Shown piece by piece: positions 40,830 to 50,947 of a stretch of 64,000 nucleotides of DNA. The position numbers were made by a program, and so were the translations under genes. Source of the DNA: Heligmosomoides polygyrus polygyrus (lineage: Eukaryota > Nematoda > Chromadorea > Rhabditida > Heligmosomidae); contig OX377203.1 in assembly GCA_947396885.1 (NCBI GenBank), positions 24,555,253 through 24,619,252 of the forward strand, written 5' to 3'. Each line of letters begins with the position of its first letter. Position 1 is the first letter of the stretch. Below the pieces are notes generated by a model that worked only from the letters and a program-made list of their open reading frames with translations, was not told where the DNA came from and ran no database searches.

Positions 40830-41853
40830 ACTGCTTGCCGTAGTATTTTCCCATTGTGATATACCTAAGATAGCTCTCTGATAACCGCGGTGTGTGTATT
40901 GAGAGATCGGTTAGGAGTGGTGCACTATTTGCTACCTTACTTGCCCCAGGCGGTCGACTGCCGTCAACTCAAATAGTTTTTTTCATCTATCTTACGATGT
41001 GTATACCTAAGAAGTGAGTTCACTTGTTTTTCTGTTAGACTGGAGAACATAGCAGACATCTCATTGTCGCTCATCGTCGACTCAGTCCGCTTGGATACCT
41101 TCCAAGCCAGTGACTGGCATTTTGCTCAAAGTTTTACACACGCCTTCACACGCAAACTTCATCACGTAGTAAAGCACTGCTGCTCGCAAGTGTAATGAGG
41201 GAATCCGCCCTCATCTTTCTTTAGAAAGTCCAGGAAATCTGTTGTCCGGAAGCAAGTCCAATCGCTTGGAATAAGGGCACCTGGTAGTCTCGATCAAATC
41301 AATAAATCCTCTAATAATTTCGCCTCAGAACACGGCCTATTATCACGTCACGTTCGTGTTTCCTGAGCCAGGCGATTTCTCGCTGACTACGGCGGCACAG
41401 TTGTTTACATTCGCTCCAGGTTTTGTTTCACTCTGCCGTGTTTTTTCGCCTTGCCCCCTCAACTGGAATGCAGTTTTAGGCATCGATTAGACCGTTTATC
41501 ATGACTAGAAAACATAAGCTAAGCATGACTATAGTTTGTGTTCCACATTTTAATTCCTACCATAATTCTCGCGGGAGCATCAGGTGCCCCCACCCCAACT
41601 GAACATCCACTCTTAAAAATAAGGAAGTTAAGTTCTCAAACACTAAACAACGGGTTGCCGGCAGCACTACCTCCTAGGCGCGAATCCATTCAATACATAG
41701 CTCCCAGAAGGACATCATGCTGCGCATCATTTGCTTTACTCTGACCCAGTTCTAGCACTCCGTTTAAATATGAGAATGCAGCAAGAAAAATGGAGATGAA
41801 GAAAAGTCAGCGTACGACGCATACGCATACGCACGTGCAATACAGAGGCCGGA
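40830..41853. other. No recognisable feature
   Basis: This is AT/GC-balanced sequence with only a 68-codon frame at 41,538-41,744 that I cannot identify. I see no repeat match. Confidence 0.4.
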
Positions 41854-42169
41854 GGCCGCATTCATCAACAATTAACCCGTGGGTATGCGGGTGATAAGGG
41901 GTAGAGATAAGATAAGAGTCAGGCAGAGATAACGCAAGAGTCAGAGACGCAGGCTTCATTGTGGGTATCTCTACCCCTTATACCCGCGGGTTAGTCGTTG
42001 ATGAATCCGGCCCCGGATTCATCAACAATTAACCCGTGGGTATGCGGGTGATAAGGGGTAGCGATAAGATAAGAGTCTGGTAGAGATAAGGCAGGAGTCA
42101 GAGACGCAGGCTTCATTGTGGGTATCTCTACCCCTTATACCCGCGGGTTAGTCGTTGATGAATCCGGCC
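41854..42169. mobile_element. Two palindromic MITEs in tandem sharing an end
   Basis: Each unit (41,854-42,012 and 42,013-42,169; period 157 bp) has inverted arms of about 50 bp: GGCCGGATTCATCAACAATT, then AACCCGTGGGTATGCGGG, answered by CCCGCGGGTTAGTCGTTGAT and GAATCCGGCC. The centre holds AGATAAGATAAGAGTC and CAGAGACGCAGGCTTCATTG. The two units differ at only a few positions and abut at a shared GGCCCCGG. No coding sequence. A third copy is at 45,845. Confidence 0.88.
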
Positions 42170-42653
42170 CCAGGTTGCAGCGAAAAGGGCTTAGGCCAAA
42201 CGCTACGTCTCGCGCGAACTGAACGGGTAAAAAGTAGTACTACACGTGAGAAATGCTACATCACCTCGTACTTATGTTTGAGTACTGGGACCGTATGCTC
42301 GTGTTGCTCCATCGGCGGAAATCAGACAATATCAACATATCTTATCACGCCCTAATCCCCCGCGGGAGACTCGGGGTAGACGGGGGAGGGGGAGGGGAGG
42401 GGCAGGGCTTGATCCGTTTGGATATTGGTGAACTTTACGCCTACGATTATAGTGATTGAGAAATACGGGAGGCGGTCGCAGCTTAGACTGCGCAATTCGT
42501 TCGGAGACCCGAACTACTTAACCAAATGTGTGTGGAAAAATTGAATCCATTCAGGAAGAAATTTCAACAAATGCTAGAGGAGTTTAGGCTTAAACTAACG
42601 CATAGAACTGACTCTCCCTATCCAGCCTGTTTCCATCGTTTAATCCCAAATCG
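42170..42653. other. No recognisable feature
   Basis: Overlapping short frames at 42,155-42,459 are not recognisable. A G-rich run lies at about 42,380-42,405. Confidence 0.4.
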
Positions 42654-43140
42654 GCGCAAATAGGTTCGAGGGAGGGCCATCTTGTACGACAGCCCAACAC
42701 AGTACTTTGCGTTGTACGAAACTAGAAATTGTATGCAGCACTAGCGTGTTCTACACCTTGTGAGCTGAGAATTGTACTAACATGGGATTTTTGAAAAGCC
42801 CAGATCTTACGATTAGGGTGATTCAGATAGGGGAATTTCACCAGATCGAATTGACAGATAATTCAGATAACTAATTTCTATCATTAATCTGATGTCCTAT
42901 CCGATTCGGATATCTGACGAAAGGTCCAAAGATAAATCAGTATTTTGATCATAAGAAAACCCTTCTTGTCAAAGCAGCTCTTATCTGAATCACCCCTAAT
43001 GCGGCGCTTTTCAAAGATGCCATTATCCGCGTAATCCTTCCAACCGCTCTCAACGGTTTGCAAAAATCACGGCTTCGATTTATCCCAATCGACGTCGAAT
43101 CCAATGTCTAGTATATGGTGGCCCGAGCCTATTTGTGCCC
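42654..43140. repeat. Nested inverted repeats (MITE within MITE)
   Basis: The outer arms GCGCAAATAGGTTCGAGG (about 42,654) and CCCGAGCCTATTTGTGC (about 43,122) are inverted. Inside, TTTTTGAAAAGC (about 42,789) pairs with GCGCTTTTCAAAG (about 43,003), and innermost is a TA-flanked element at 42,816-42,996. No coding potential was seen. Confidence 0.65.
42816..42996. mobile_element. TA-flanked MITE (Tc1/mariner-type)
   Basis: The terminal inverted repeats GGGTGATTCAGATA and TATCTGAATCACCCC are bounded by TA on both sides (42,814-42,815 and 42,997-42,998), the target preference of Tc1/mariner transposases. About 181 bp, non-coding. Confidence 0.8.
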
Positions 43141-43683
43141 CAAAATCCGTCGCGGACCTGTGGTGCAACCTTTTCCGGTCCAAGTCGAGCGGAAAATGAC
43201 CTGTTCTTATCAGTTGTCAATCGCTGCTGATGAGTTGGAATTTACGTGTAAAGGGGCCTAAATACGTGTATTACAAAACTGCAGCATAACTGTCGTTATG
43301 GCGCTTGCGTGCAATGACGCGTGAGACAGGTCGAGCACTCGAGGGGCAATTCCACAGAGTGGACTTAGTGTCTAAATGAATTTTGTCCGGGGGCAGTCGT
43401 TCGGTACACCGTGCTGCCCGCCGCTTACTTCCCGCCCTGCCCGCGCCGCCCTATTTTGACAAGTTTGCTGCGCGCGGAACCGTCGTTGATTGGGGTAACG
43501 TCGTCCGAAAACCTAACAGCTGATAGGAGACGATTGGGAAGCGCATTTCGGAGAAGTCTGAAGTCATTTTCCAGCCGGTTCAGTTGCGGAGGCAGTTGAG
43601 GGAAGGAAAACGTCGCTCTTCTCTCTAGATTCTTTTAATTTTCACCACAATCCTTTAAATTTTCGCCTCAACTAGAGACTATA

Positions 43684-43947
43684 GGTGATTCCGGTCAGTT
43701 CTACATCGAAGGCGTGTCCGCATTTGCGTGCAAAACCGGCTTACCGTCCTCTCTTTCCAAGGATCAGATAATTTTCCCTGTGTTGAAGAACTTTCTAGTG
43801 GATGGTCGCGTTGTTGTCATGACATATCTCGCTAAGATTTTGCTGTACTTGTCTGAAAATACAGACGACGCCTTAGTACTGAGCAATGTGGCGGGAACTG
43901 AAGAAAGGCTTGGCGCTGCAGATGAAAACCTTCTCCAAATATGGTGA
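43684..43947 (+). CDS. Candidate host exon, armadillo/HEAT-like helical protein
   Basis: A plus-strand open frame follows a possible acceptor GACTATAG (ending at 43,683). It reads as a compact helical domain: SKDQIIFPVLKNFLVDGRVV, VMTYLAKILLYLSENTDD and ALVLSNVAG. The DQ-P-L--F-...VV---L--L-YL-E pattern recalls the armadillo repeat of ARMC1-type proteins. A donor may lie at 43,944 (ATATG then GTGAAC); otherwise a stop follows at once. I cannot connect it to other exons. It could also be a retro-derived fragment. The codon composition looks protein-coding. Confidence 0.3.
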   Translation, partial: GDSGQFYIEGVSAFACKTGLPSSLSKDQIIFPVLKNFLVDGRVVVMTYLAKILLYLSENTDDALVLSNVAGTEERLGAADENLLQIW

Positions 43948-43949
43948 AC

Positions 43950-45006
43950 AATATTCTGACTCTCGTATCAAGAACGAAATCAGTTCAGGATGGAGCTGCA
44001 GGGCCAAGAGAAGCGATTAGAAATGTGATGCCTCCGTGGAAGGCAGGGACCCGGACATCTTGTCCTCGGCGCGCCCTTCGCCCCGCCCCTTTCTGAGGGC
44101 GGTGTATCCAACGACTCTCCGCCGGGTTAGACGAGCATACGGCCCTTATGTGCTGCTCCCCTCTTCCTCGCACTGCGCCGAAAAGTCATCATGATAATAG
44201 TGCACTCTCCTAACACGCATTGCGCCTATTTCCGATATTCAGCCGGCAGAACAATGCTTGACTTTCCCAGCGTCAATTTACCCCATTACGAATACTAAGC
44301 GATACCAAGAAAGAGGGAAAAACTCGAACTCAAAAGAACCGTGGCGTAATACGGTTGGGAGTGGGAATAGTCTCTGCTAGGGTTTGGTAATTTTCGACAT
44401 ACAGCTTTCAATAGAATAAAGAATTTCGCCTTCCTAGCGGAAGCCCATTTCTCCACTAGGACTGTGCTTAAATGTATCGAATTAAGTGAATTTCAATATG
44501 CAGAAAGACAAGAAAAATAACCGCCCCTCCCCATCCATAAGGGCTTGTACGTACTTTCTGTCGCTGCGATGGGATTGCGACGATGAGTTTTGCTGAGCGC
44601 TAAAGGATGTGGAGTTCTAATTGCTCGTCGCATCGTTCATCGCTCTGCAAGGGAGCGCGACGACGATCCACGCAGAAACAATGCTAAACACCGCGCAGCG
44701 CGAAAAGGTATGCCACTCACCGCGGTGCGCGCGGGAAGCCATCGCACATGCCGGCCATCACTGTTGCGGCGGCCGCGGCGAAGTTCCTTTTAACTAATCG
44801 GCAGCGCGCGGCGAAAAGGTCATAAACTGTGCGCCGCGATGTCATCGCGACGATAAAACTATGCCCGTGGGCAAAGGGTGTCACTGGTCTCTAGAGCAAT
44901 CCAGGTAAAATGCTTGTGAGGGAAAACATCTAAACCCCACAAAACCAGAATTCCAATGAAAAGATTCTGATAAAGAGCACATGATGTAAGTTTGCAACTT
45001 AGCACC
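43950..45006. other. No recognisable feature
   Basis: From about 44,560 to 44,860 the sequence is CpG-rich with recurring GCGACGAT words, suggesting decayed repeat DNA. I see no gene. Confidence 0.35.
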
Positions 45007-45440
45007 ATGAGCCGTCTTCGTTTTAGGAGTTCAACAAGTGACAACGATCGTAAACGGCGAACAAAACGTGAGTTACTGAGCAGTGATTCGGAGTCGAAAA
45101 GCACTAGCGATGAAACGATCACTGATTCAAAGTCATACACCGAGAGAGGTGATAACTCCGAAAGTGTTCGCTCTTCGATTTTCATATCATTCTAACTGAT
45201 TACAAACTTGTACCCTTCACCAGTATTCTTGAATCGACACAGCTCGGGTGCAACTGTGGAACCTGGCGAGCCCACTGTTCCTTCCATCATGCGTCCGTTC
45301 AGCTTTATTCATAGAAAATCCACCACGCCGTGGCCTATATTATTGCCATCCGCTTCTACCAAGCTGGACGGGATCGCTAAACACAAGGTCTTTCTAATAG
45401 ACAACAACCAGTGTAGTCATCATTGCCCCGAACGAATGAC
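45007..45440 (+). CDS. Candidate two-exon gene, basic/serine-rich N-terminus
   Basis: A possible SL acceptor (TTTGCAACTTAG) sits just before ATG 45,007. Proposed exon 1 is 45,007-45,148, a Ser/Arg/Lys-rich stretch (MSRLRFRSSTSDNDRKRR, then SDSESKSTSDETITDSKS). The donor is GTGATA and the acceptor CCCTTCACCAG at 45,223, giving a 75-bp intron whose phases agree (G then TA). Exon 2 continues VFLNRHSSGATVEPGEPTVP and MRPFSFIHRK. The 3' end is unknown; the open frame runs on into a MITE at 45,484, so the gene may be truncated or have another intron. No homology was recognised. Confidence 0.3.
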
Positions 45441-45483
45441 ACTTCTGACCCTTACACCCCACGTTCATACCTGTGACCATATT

Positions 45484-45600
45484 CATCAACCGCTACCGAC
45501 CGGTAACGGTGAAAAGTACCGCCAAGCCCTTGGTATAACATTTATCAACATCAAGTTTGGTGCTACTTTTCACAGTTATCGGCCGGTAAGCGGTTGATGG
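45484..45600. mobile_element. Short palindromic MITE
   Basis: The arms CATCAACCGCTACCGACCGG plus TAACGGTGAAAAGTA and their reverse complement (TACTTTTCACAGTTATCGG, CCGGTAAGCGGTTGATG) surround about 35 bp. One arm of a related copy lies in actin intron 2. The ATTCATCAAC start resembles the larger MITE family next to it. Confidence 0.75.
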
Positions 45601-45844
45601 CTCTGGCCCCTGGCCCGTGCGGCCACTTGACACGCAATGTCTTTCTACCTAGCCAACAATGATACCGCTCTCGGCTTACTAATGTGTTTCCGTGACGGTG
45701 TTACCCTTAGCAATAAGCCCCTTTTCACGGCGTCTAAAGCACACTGGCTATGCTATGTAGTCAATTGACTTTTCCGCACGTTCCCGACCTTGGGAATCGA
45801 CCAGTTTCATCTACCTATCCCGAACTGGTTCCCCAAACTCCTGA

Positions 45845-46003
45845 GGCCGGATTCATCAATATTTAAACCCGTGGGTATGCGCGGTTTAAGGGGTTGAGAT
45901 AAGGTAAGATTCAGGTAGAGAAAGGGAAGAGTCAGAGACGCAGGCTTCATCGTGGGTATCTCTACCCGTTATACCCGTTGGTTAGTCGTTGATGAATCCG
46001 GCC
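45845..46003. mobile_element. Palindromic MITE, third copy of the 41.9 kb family
   Basis: GGCCGGATTCATCAATATTT at the left and GTTGATGAATCCGGCC at the right bracket 159 bp with the same core (GTCAGAGACGCAGGCTTCAT) as the tandem pair. The flanks CCTGA and CCTGG may be a 5-bp target duplication with one change. Confidence 0.85.
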
Positions 46004-46116
46004 CCTGGGCTCCTTTGTGCTTGTCTGGTGTTCTCTCCTACCTCGACGAACAGGGCATCTGCTCTATCGTGTGGCTATTAAAACTCCTCCTGTTGGCTCG
46101 ATTGGACCTCTCGATC

Positions 46117-46413
46117 TCAACGAACAGAGCGTCTCCTCCATTGTGCGACTCTGCGCCCAAGACCCTTTGCGCCACAAAGAAGCTCGTTCTTACCTTCCTT
46201 TGCTTGTAGAGTATGCAGGCTAGGGCATGAAAACAAGCCCTCATCCAGCTCAAGATATGCGCGTCGAGTGGACCGCTCTACTTTCACATAGAACTCAGCC
46301 ACTGACAACACATCCATCTTTACGAGCTTCTTCAGGTATCCCAAAGCCAACACCTTTTCCGTGCGCTGCTCGGCTGAGTACCTTCTCTGACTTCGCGCGG
46401 CAGCTCTTGACAT
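46117..46413 (-). pseudogene. LTR-retroelement gag-like remnant
   Basis: The minus-strand open frame contains EQRTEKVLALGYLKKL, then VAEFYVKVERSTRRAYLEL, which resembles the capsid region of nematode Gypsy-type Gag proteins (SVAEFCxxLExLxxxAYPE). It lacks start context and breaks at both ends. A coiled-coil piece at 50.0-50.4 kb on the same strand could be an upstream part of the same decayed element. Described only; not a functional gene. Confidence 0.4.
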
Positions 46414-46688
46414 TGGCTAAGGATATTGCCTACCAGATAGGGTCGAGTAGGGCACACAATCCCCAGCTGGTTCTGGTAAGCTCTCAGAACGATGTTTTGA
46501 ATTTTTGCTTAGACCTCGAACGGCTTTTATAGGAGATAGATGCTGTTAGTTAAGGACGTTTAGTTACCTTATCAGCACTACCCCGTGATATCGGGGTGAG
46601 CCATCTGCTGATATCAGCATGAAAGAGAATAAGCTGAAGGCTTCCGTATAACCGCTAGAAAGTTTTCTTCGGTCAAACAGCTGTGTAA

Positions 46689-46975
46689 AGCCGCGTGCAC
46701 AGTTTGCAGCGGGCAGCAGAATGTGGGCGGAGCTGGTCTCCGCCCACACTCTGCCGCGGCACTGTGGAGCTGCGCCGCGGCCGCACGCAGCGGCAGTGAA
46801 AAATGCCCGAGTCATTCCTCGCTGCCACTGCTGCTGCGACCGCTGTCGGCAGCAATGTGGCAGCGGATGTGTGAACATCCCCCTCACTGCGACCTGCGCT
46901 GCCGTGGTGCGACTCCTCTCCGTGCTACGCTTCAGCGAGGCTGCCGCGCTGCCGCTGCGAAGTGTGCACGCGGCT
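46689..46975. repeat. GC-rich inverted-repeat element
   Basis: AGCCGCGTGCACAGTTTGCA and GCGGGCAGC at the left are answered by GCTGCCGCTGCGAAGTG and TGCACGCGGCT at the right. The 287-bp interior is rich in GCAGCGG/CCGCTGC words. Open frames across it (for example 177 codons at 46,723-47,256) are compositional artefacts. Confidence 0.65.
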
Positions 46976-47249
46976 TAGGCGCCTGTTATACTTGCGCCGC
47001 AGCGCGGCGCGGCGTGATGGTTGGCATGGTTATCGATTTTTTGCGCAGCGAGGCGGCGCCGCATCGCTTTTATACTCCGCCGCCGCAAAACAGCACACTT
47101 GACGGAATTTTGGGTTACGGTATTCTTCGAATCGCGCCGCTAAGGGGAAGGGCGCGGCGCGGCGCGATCAGCAGCGGCAGACTCGGCGTGGGATGGGAGA
47201 TTTCACCTCTTCGACCAAACTTCTCCTATTGGGAAGGAGTGAGGGGGGG

Positions 47250-47365
47250 GGGTTAGGGTGCTGGTCACGAATCTGACATCGTTTTTTGAAGTTACGGGCG
47301 ATTACGGTAGGTTCGGTTGATTAGGGAGTTTGGGCGAAATCGCTGACCATGACCTTAGCCCGTAC
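47250..47365. repeat. Fragment of the Merlin-like MITE arm
   Basis: GGGTGCTGGTCACGAATCTG and CGATTACGGTAGGTTCGG, followed by TTTGGGCGAAATCGCTGACC, match the arms of the element at 16.1-16.9 kb. Confidence 0.6.
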
Positions 47366-47920
47366 CTAAACCTAGGAACAGAATAGAGATCTGTAGACAT
47401 TCACGAAGCTTCATATATCACGCTAAAAATATGCTTAGTGCACAGTGACCCTGGAATGGCCATATGAGAAAGAATTTTGAGTGATTCTTGACGATGGGTA
47501 CGTTCCAGCAGTTTTACTTTTGGGCCCCCCACATGTCGCAAAATAAGGAGTGGTTTAGTGCCGTTTGCATTGCAGGGGATTCGACTCAATACCACACTCA
47601 CCAGTTTCAACCGTAGGTTGAGCGAACGACTTCGACTCCAGGCTTAAGAGAGGATTCGTCGCTCCCCACAGGAATCCCACGACAAACATTGGCAAGATGC
47701 ATTGCGCTGCTCAGCCAAAAAATCCTTTCTGTTTTGGTCCGTCAATGACTCGTGGACCGTTTCCGGAGCACGGGCCGTAGTGCGCAGATGCTCGTGGCCG
47801 CGCGTCGCTGACGCTCCACTTTTTAACTGCAATTGCGCAGCGGCGCGTCAAAATCGGGGCGCGGCGCGAATGGCCGTGCCGCTCCCCAAATTGACGCGCC
47901 GCACCGCGGCGGGAGTATAA

Positions 47921-48074
47921 AAGGCGCCTTAAGGAGACCTTGAGAACAGCATCGCGGCGCGACGCGACGAAATGATAAGTACCTATATCGATCGGGCAGC
48001 ACGAATAATCGATATGGGAGATTATCATTACGTCGCGTCTCGCCGCGATGCTGCTCTAAACGTCCCCTAAGGCG
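47921..48074. repeat. Inverted repeat with GC-rich arms
   Basis: The arms AACAGCATCGCGGCGCGACG (about 47,945) and CGTCTCGCCGCGATGCTGCT (about 48,035) extend outward into AAGGCGCCTTAAGG and CCCCTAAGGCG. A roughly 45-bp loop contains ATATCGAT. No coding potential; probable MITE. A tRNA-like SINE begins at its right edge. Confidence 0.7.
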
Positions 48075-48190
48075 TAGCGTGCTGCTCGGAAAGCAGAAGG
48101 TACGGGTTCGAGCCCCTCCTGGCCCAAGAGTTTTGATCGCAACTAAATATGTCTCTAACAGCTTCTCATAACAATGTTTTATTGCCACCA
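48062..48190 (+). repeat. SINE family 2 (tRNA-like), copy A
   Basis: The tRNA-like head GGCGTAGCGTGCTGC (A-box region) and ACGGGTTCGAGCCCC (a good B box) is followed by the family body CAAGAGTTTTGATCGCAACT. Two relatives follow: a diverged one at about 48,230-48,360 and a foldback copy at 52.6 kb. The 3' end is not sharply defined. Confidence 0.6.
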
Positions 48191-48229
48191 AACTTTAGTT
48201 AAGCTATAGGTTTTATAGAAATGACTTAA

Positions 48230-48360
48230 TGGCGTAGATAATTTCCGCTCGACCAGCATGACGTGCATGAGGTCTCACTCGTCTCGCGCCAGTTTTGATC
48301 GCAACAAGACATCATTCTGAAAGCTTACAACATCATTACCATCCATCACAAGTTTTAAAA
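48230..48360 (+). repeat. SINE family 2, diverged copy B
   Basis: The segment CGCGCCAGTTTTGATCGCAA with CAAGACATCATTCTG corresponds to the body of copies A and C; the head is degenerate and the end is A-rich (AAGTTTTAAAAATATAAA). Confidence 0.45.
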
Positions 48361-48651
48361 ATATAAACTGCTTCTGAGGCGGCTTAATTCAAAGACCTCC
48401 CGAGAGCTTCTAAATGGATACCATTTCCCAGTACCACAATACGCCTTAACACGTCGACCACAATGTCGTTCAATGGTGCGCGACGATATATCATTTTAAC
48501 AAAAATGATATCCCGTCAACCCTAACTTGGTTCAGAAAGGTTATTCAGGATGCTGAACACGATGCCAATGTCATTTTGGACGAATACGGCCGGCTTCCTT
48601 CTTTATCGATAGTCATGTCAGAACTACCGACTTTACTGCAAACTCTGTGTG
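48361..48651. other. No recognisable feature
   Basis: I see no gene or repeat in this stretch between two SINEs. Confidence 0.4.
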
Positions 48652-48662
48652 GGAGTTATTTA

Positions 48663-48957
48663 AAGGATAAAGGATAAAGGACGGCGTTACTCAATCCCTT
48701 TTGGGATGCGCCAGCGCATTCTACTTCTACGGGATGTCGTGGAGGCGACATGGATGCGGGCTTGGCCATACAATGACTTGCAGTGGCCAGCCGATGAACA
48801 AGCCAGCGCTTTATCCTTCCCAGACAAGTCTGGTACCAATTCACCGACCCCGGAGGGATGGAAGGCTTGGTTGGCCTGGGCGCGAAATCCGAACCTGGAA
48901 CCTGGTATCGGGTGCACGCGACAGTCGCGTCTCCTCCGACTGCGCTACACGCGCTTA
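48663..48957 (-). repeat. SINE family 1, well-preserved copy, perfect target-site duplication
   Basis: The minus-strand element runs from GCGCGTGTAGCGCAGTCGG near 48,954 to a tail of CCTTTAT units at 48,663-48,679. It is flanked by the perfect 11-bp repeat GGAGTTATTTA at 48,652-48,662 and 48,958-48,968. It is the cleanest minus-strand copy in the window. Confidence 0.93.
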
Positions 48958-48969
48958 GGAGTTATTTAG

Positions 48970-49354
48970 AAAGTGGACACAAATCTTATCAATGCCTTTT
49001 AGAAATGTGCTCAATTTCACTTTCGTAATAATCTCCGATCATTGTTTCTCTTCTTAACAGCTTCCTTCGTAGTGCATTCCTTTCGATTCTTCTGTACAGA
49101 AGTATCACTACTTTATACGATACACTGGTATCGACACCATTGTTGAGTTACTGTTCGCTTGCTCATTCTTTCCTTGTTTTACAATCACACATTTTTTACA
49201 TGTCTTGTGGGTAATAATTGTACGATGAACACCAAAATTCAATCCAATGCTGTGTCTTTCCACAAGAATATCTGTCGCCAGGGTTTATCACAGTAGGTAT
49301 GCGCTGGTGAGGTGGTAACCCATACCTATTGCAACATACCCTCGCTAGTTGACT
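48970..49354. other. No recognisable feature
   Basis: AT-rich sequence without gene or repeat signal that I can recognise. Confidence 0.4.
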
Positions 49355-49580
49355 GAATTTTCAAAAACGGACGTCGGATTCATCACGAGTACCAAAATAA
49401 CCTCCTAAACGAAGTTTTGGTTATATCGTGCCCATTCCTCCCGTCTTCTTTACCTTTCTGCGTAACGCTCCTTATCGCATCCTAGCGTAGCTGGCCGAAT
49501 TCCGAAAAGCGAATGTAAAATCCGTGATTAGCGCCTCAAATAACCTCTCAAAGTTCGGGTGAAGTTCGGCAGAATCGGTG
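49355..49580. repeat. Diverged Merlin-like MITE arms
   Basis: TTTTCAAAAACGGACGTCGG, CAAAATAACCTCC, AAACGAAGTTTTGG and a second partial set (GCGAATGTAAAATCCGTG, CTCAAATAACCTC, CGGTGATCC) match the arm sequence of the 16.1-16.9 kb element. Confidence 0.55.
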
Positions 49581-50036
49581 ATCCTGATCCGACCCTAGTT
49601 AATGACATTGGGAGATGAGGGGGAGGTAACGAGTCGTAAGTGTTGAAAGGAACGTTAGCACCGTGTTTGGCCTCCCAAATTTATCCATAGTTTGGGTCAC
49701 GATATGTCGTGTCACATTTGTGCGGCGCGCCTCGTCCCACCCGCCAGACACGAGAAAACCGCCCTCGTCGTCAACGTGTTAACCTCTTGCAAGGGGTTGT
49801 ACTTCAGATAAGTTGCCATGTGGTTAGGCGCTAGCTCACCAGCATCACTCGCGGGCGAAGGAAATACCTCACTTGTCAAGCTCATCTTCGACCCATGGCG
49901 CCACGAAGTCCATATAGGCCTGTCACGAGTCCATCCCGATCACCAACACAATTGCTGCAACCACTCTGCTGCAACATATAATTTGGTTCTCTTCTCGAAG
50001 CACCCAGTAACGGACTTAACTCCCGTCGTCTTCTGT

Positions 50037-50373
50037 TACATCTACATAGAAACTCTCCGAAGTACTCCCTGCTTCGACTTCTTCAAAAAGTCCCATAACT
50101 TTTTCGCGCAGCCGCTCCAGCTCTCGTGGCCTCGAGTCATGTTACTTGCGCTGCAACATGTGCAATTCCTCCAGCACCGTTGCTTGACGTTGCACCATTT
50201 CCTGCAAAACAGAAATATGCCAGATATTTCTCTAGCTGACACTTCTCTAGCTGCCAATTCCTTTCTGCAGTAATATTGGTGAAGACCTTGAAGGTCTTCT
50301 TTTGCTGCATCACCTCATCCAGCCTATCCATGAACTCTTCCCGCTCGCGACGGTCTATGCAGCACAACGTCAA
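50037..50373 (-). pseudogene. Coiled-coil (gag-like) pseudogene fragment
   Basis: The minus-strand frame from 50,373 encodes REREEFMDRLDEVMQQKKTF; after a GT...TTTTGCAG interval of about 97 bp the frame QEMVQRQATVLEELHMLQRK follows, then a TAA and, in frame, RELERLREKVMGLFEEVEAG. This is a charged coiled coil like the N-terminus of nematode LTR-element Gag, or of an unknown host protein. The in-frame stop makes it a probable pseudogene. The longer plus-strand frame (49,818-50,273) is its shadow. Confidence 0.35.
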
Positions 50374-50947
50374 CTCGCTTGGTCAGCACTTGTCATTTCT
50401 TGCACTCCGTCCTAGCCTTCGTTAGGAGATAGGGACGATGGAAGCTGGACCGTCCGCGGCGCTAACCCTCGCGTGCGACAGTGGGCTGGCTCAAATAGAC
50501 TGGAAACAGCAACGACGGTTGAGCAGTGATGGAGCTGTGGGTAGAGGAACGGCGTGGTGGAGGGTTTTGCTGCGGTGCAAGATTTTTGCACATCCTAAAA
50601 AAGATCAGCCGCAGGTGGCGATGTCCGTTCCTCCACGTGGTGCAACTGGAAACTGCTCCCTCTGGGAGCTAAGCTAATAGCTAGCGCTAGCTAGAGCTCG
50701 CGGACATTCGATTGCAGGCGACAGGCCCTTGTGACAGGCCGGCCTACGAAGATCCATGTCACATCACGTGGTTGATGACGCTTAAGAGATTTCGAGATAG
50801 TGCTACAGCGTCCGCGGGAGCCGACGCGCACTCGCAAAGCCCTGCGAGTGTGGAAAGTATGCGAGGGTCCCTGATGCGAGGACGGCATCGGGGGCAACTG
50901 AGCTAGTACGAAAGTCCCGCAACGTAGGCAAGACCCGCGTAGCAACG

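Noticed and set aside
41854..42169. CRISPR-like repeat array
   Set aside because: Two palindromic units only, with MITE structure and no spacer pattern, in a eukaryotic sequence.
46723..47256. 177-codon open frame
   Set aside because: It lies in a GC-rich inverted repeat with many overlapping frames; compositional artefact.
49818..50273. 151-codon plus-strand frame
   Set aside because: Complement of the charged coiled-coil pseudogene on the minus strand.
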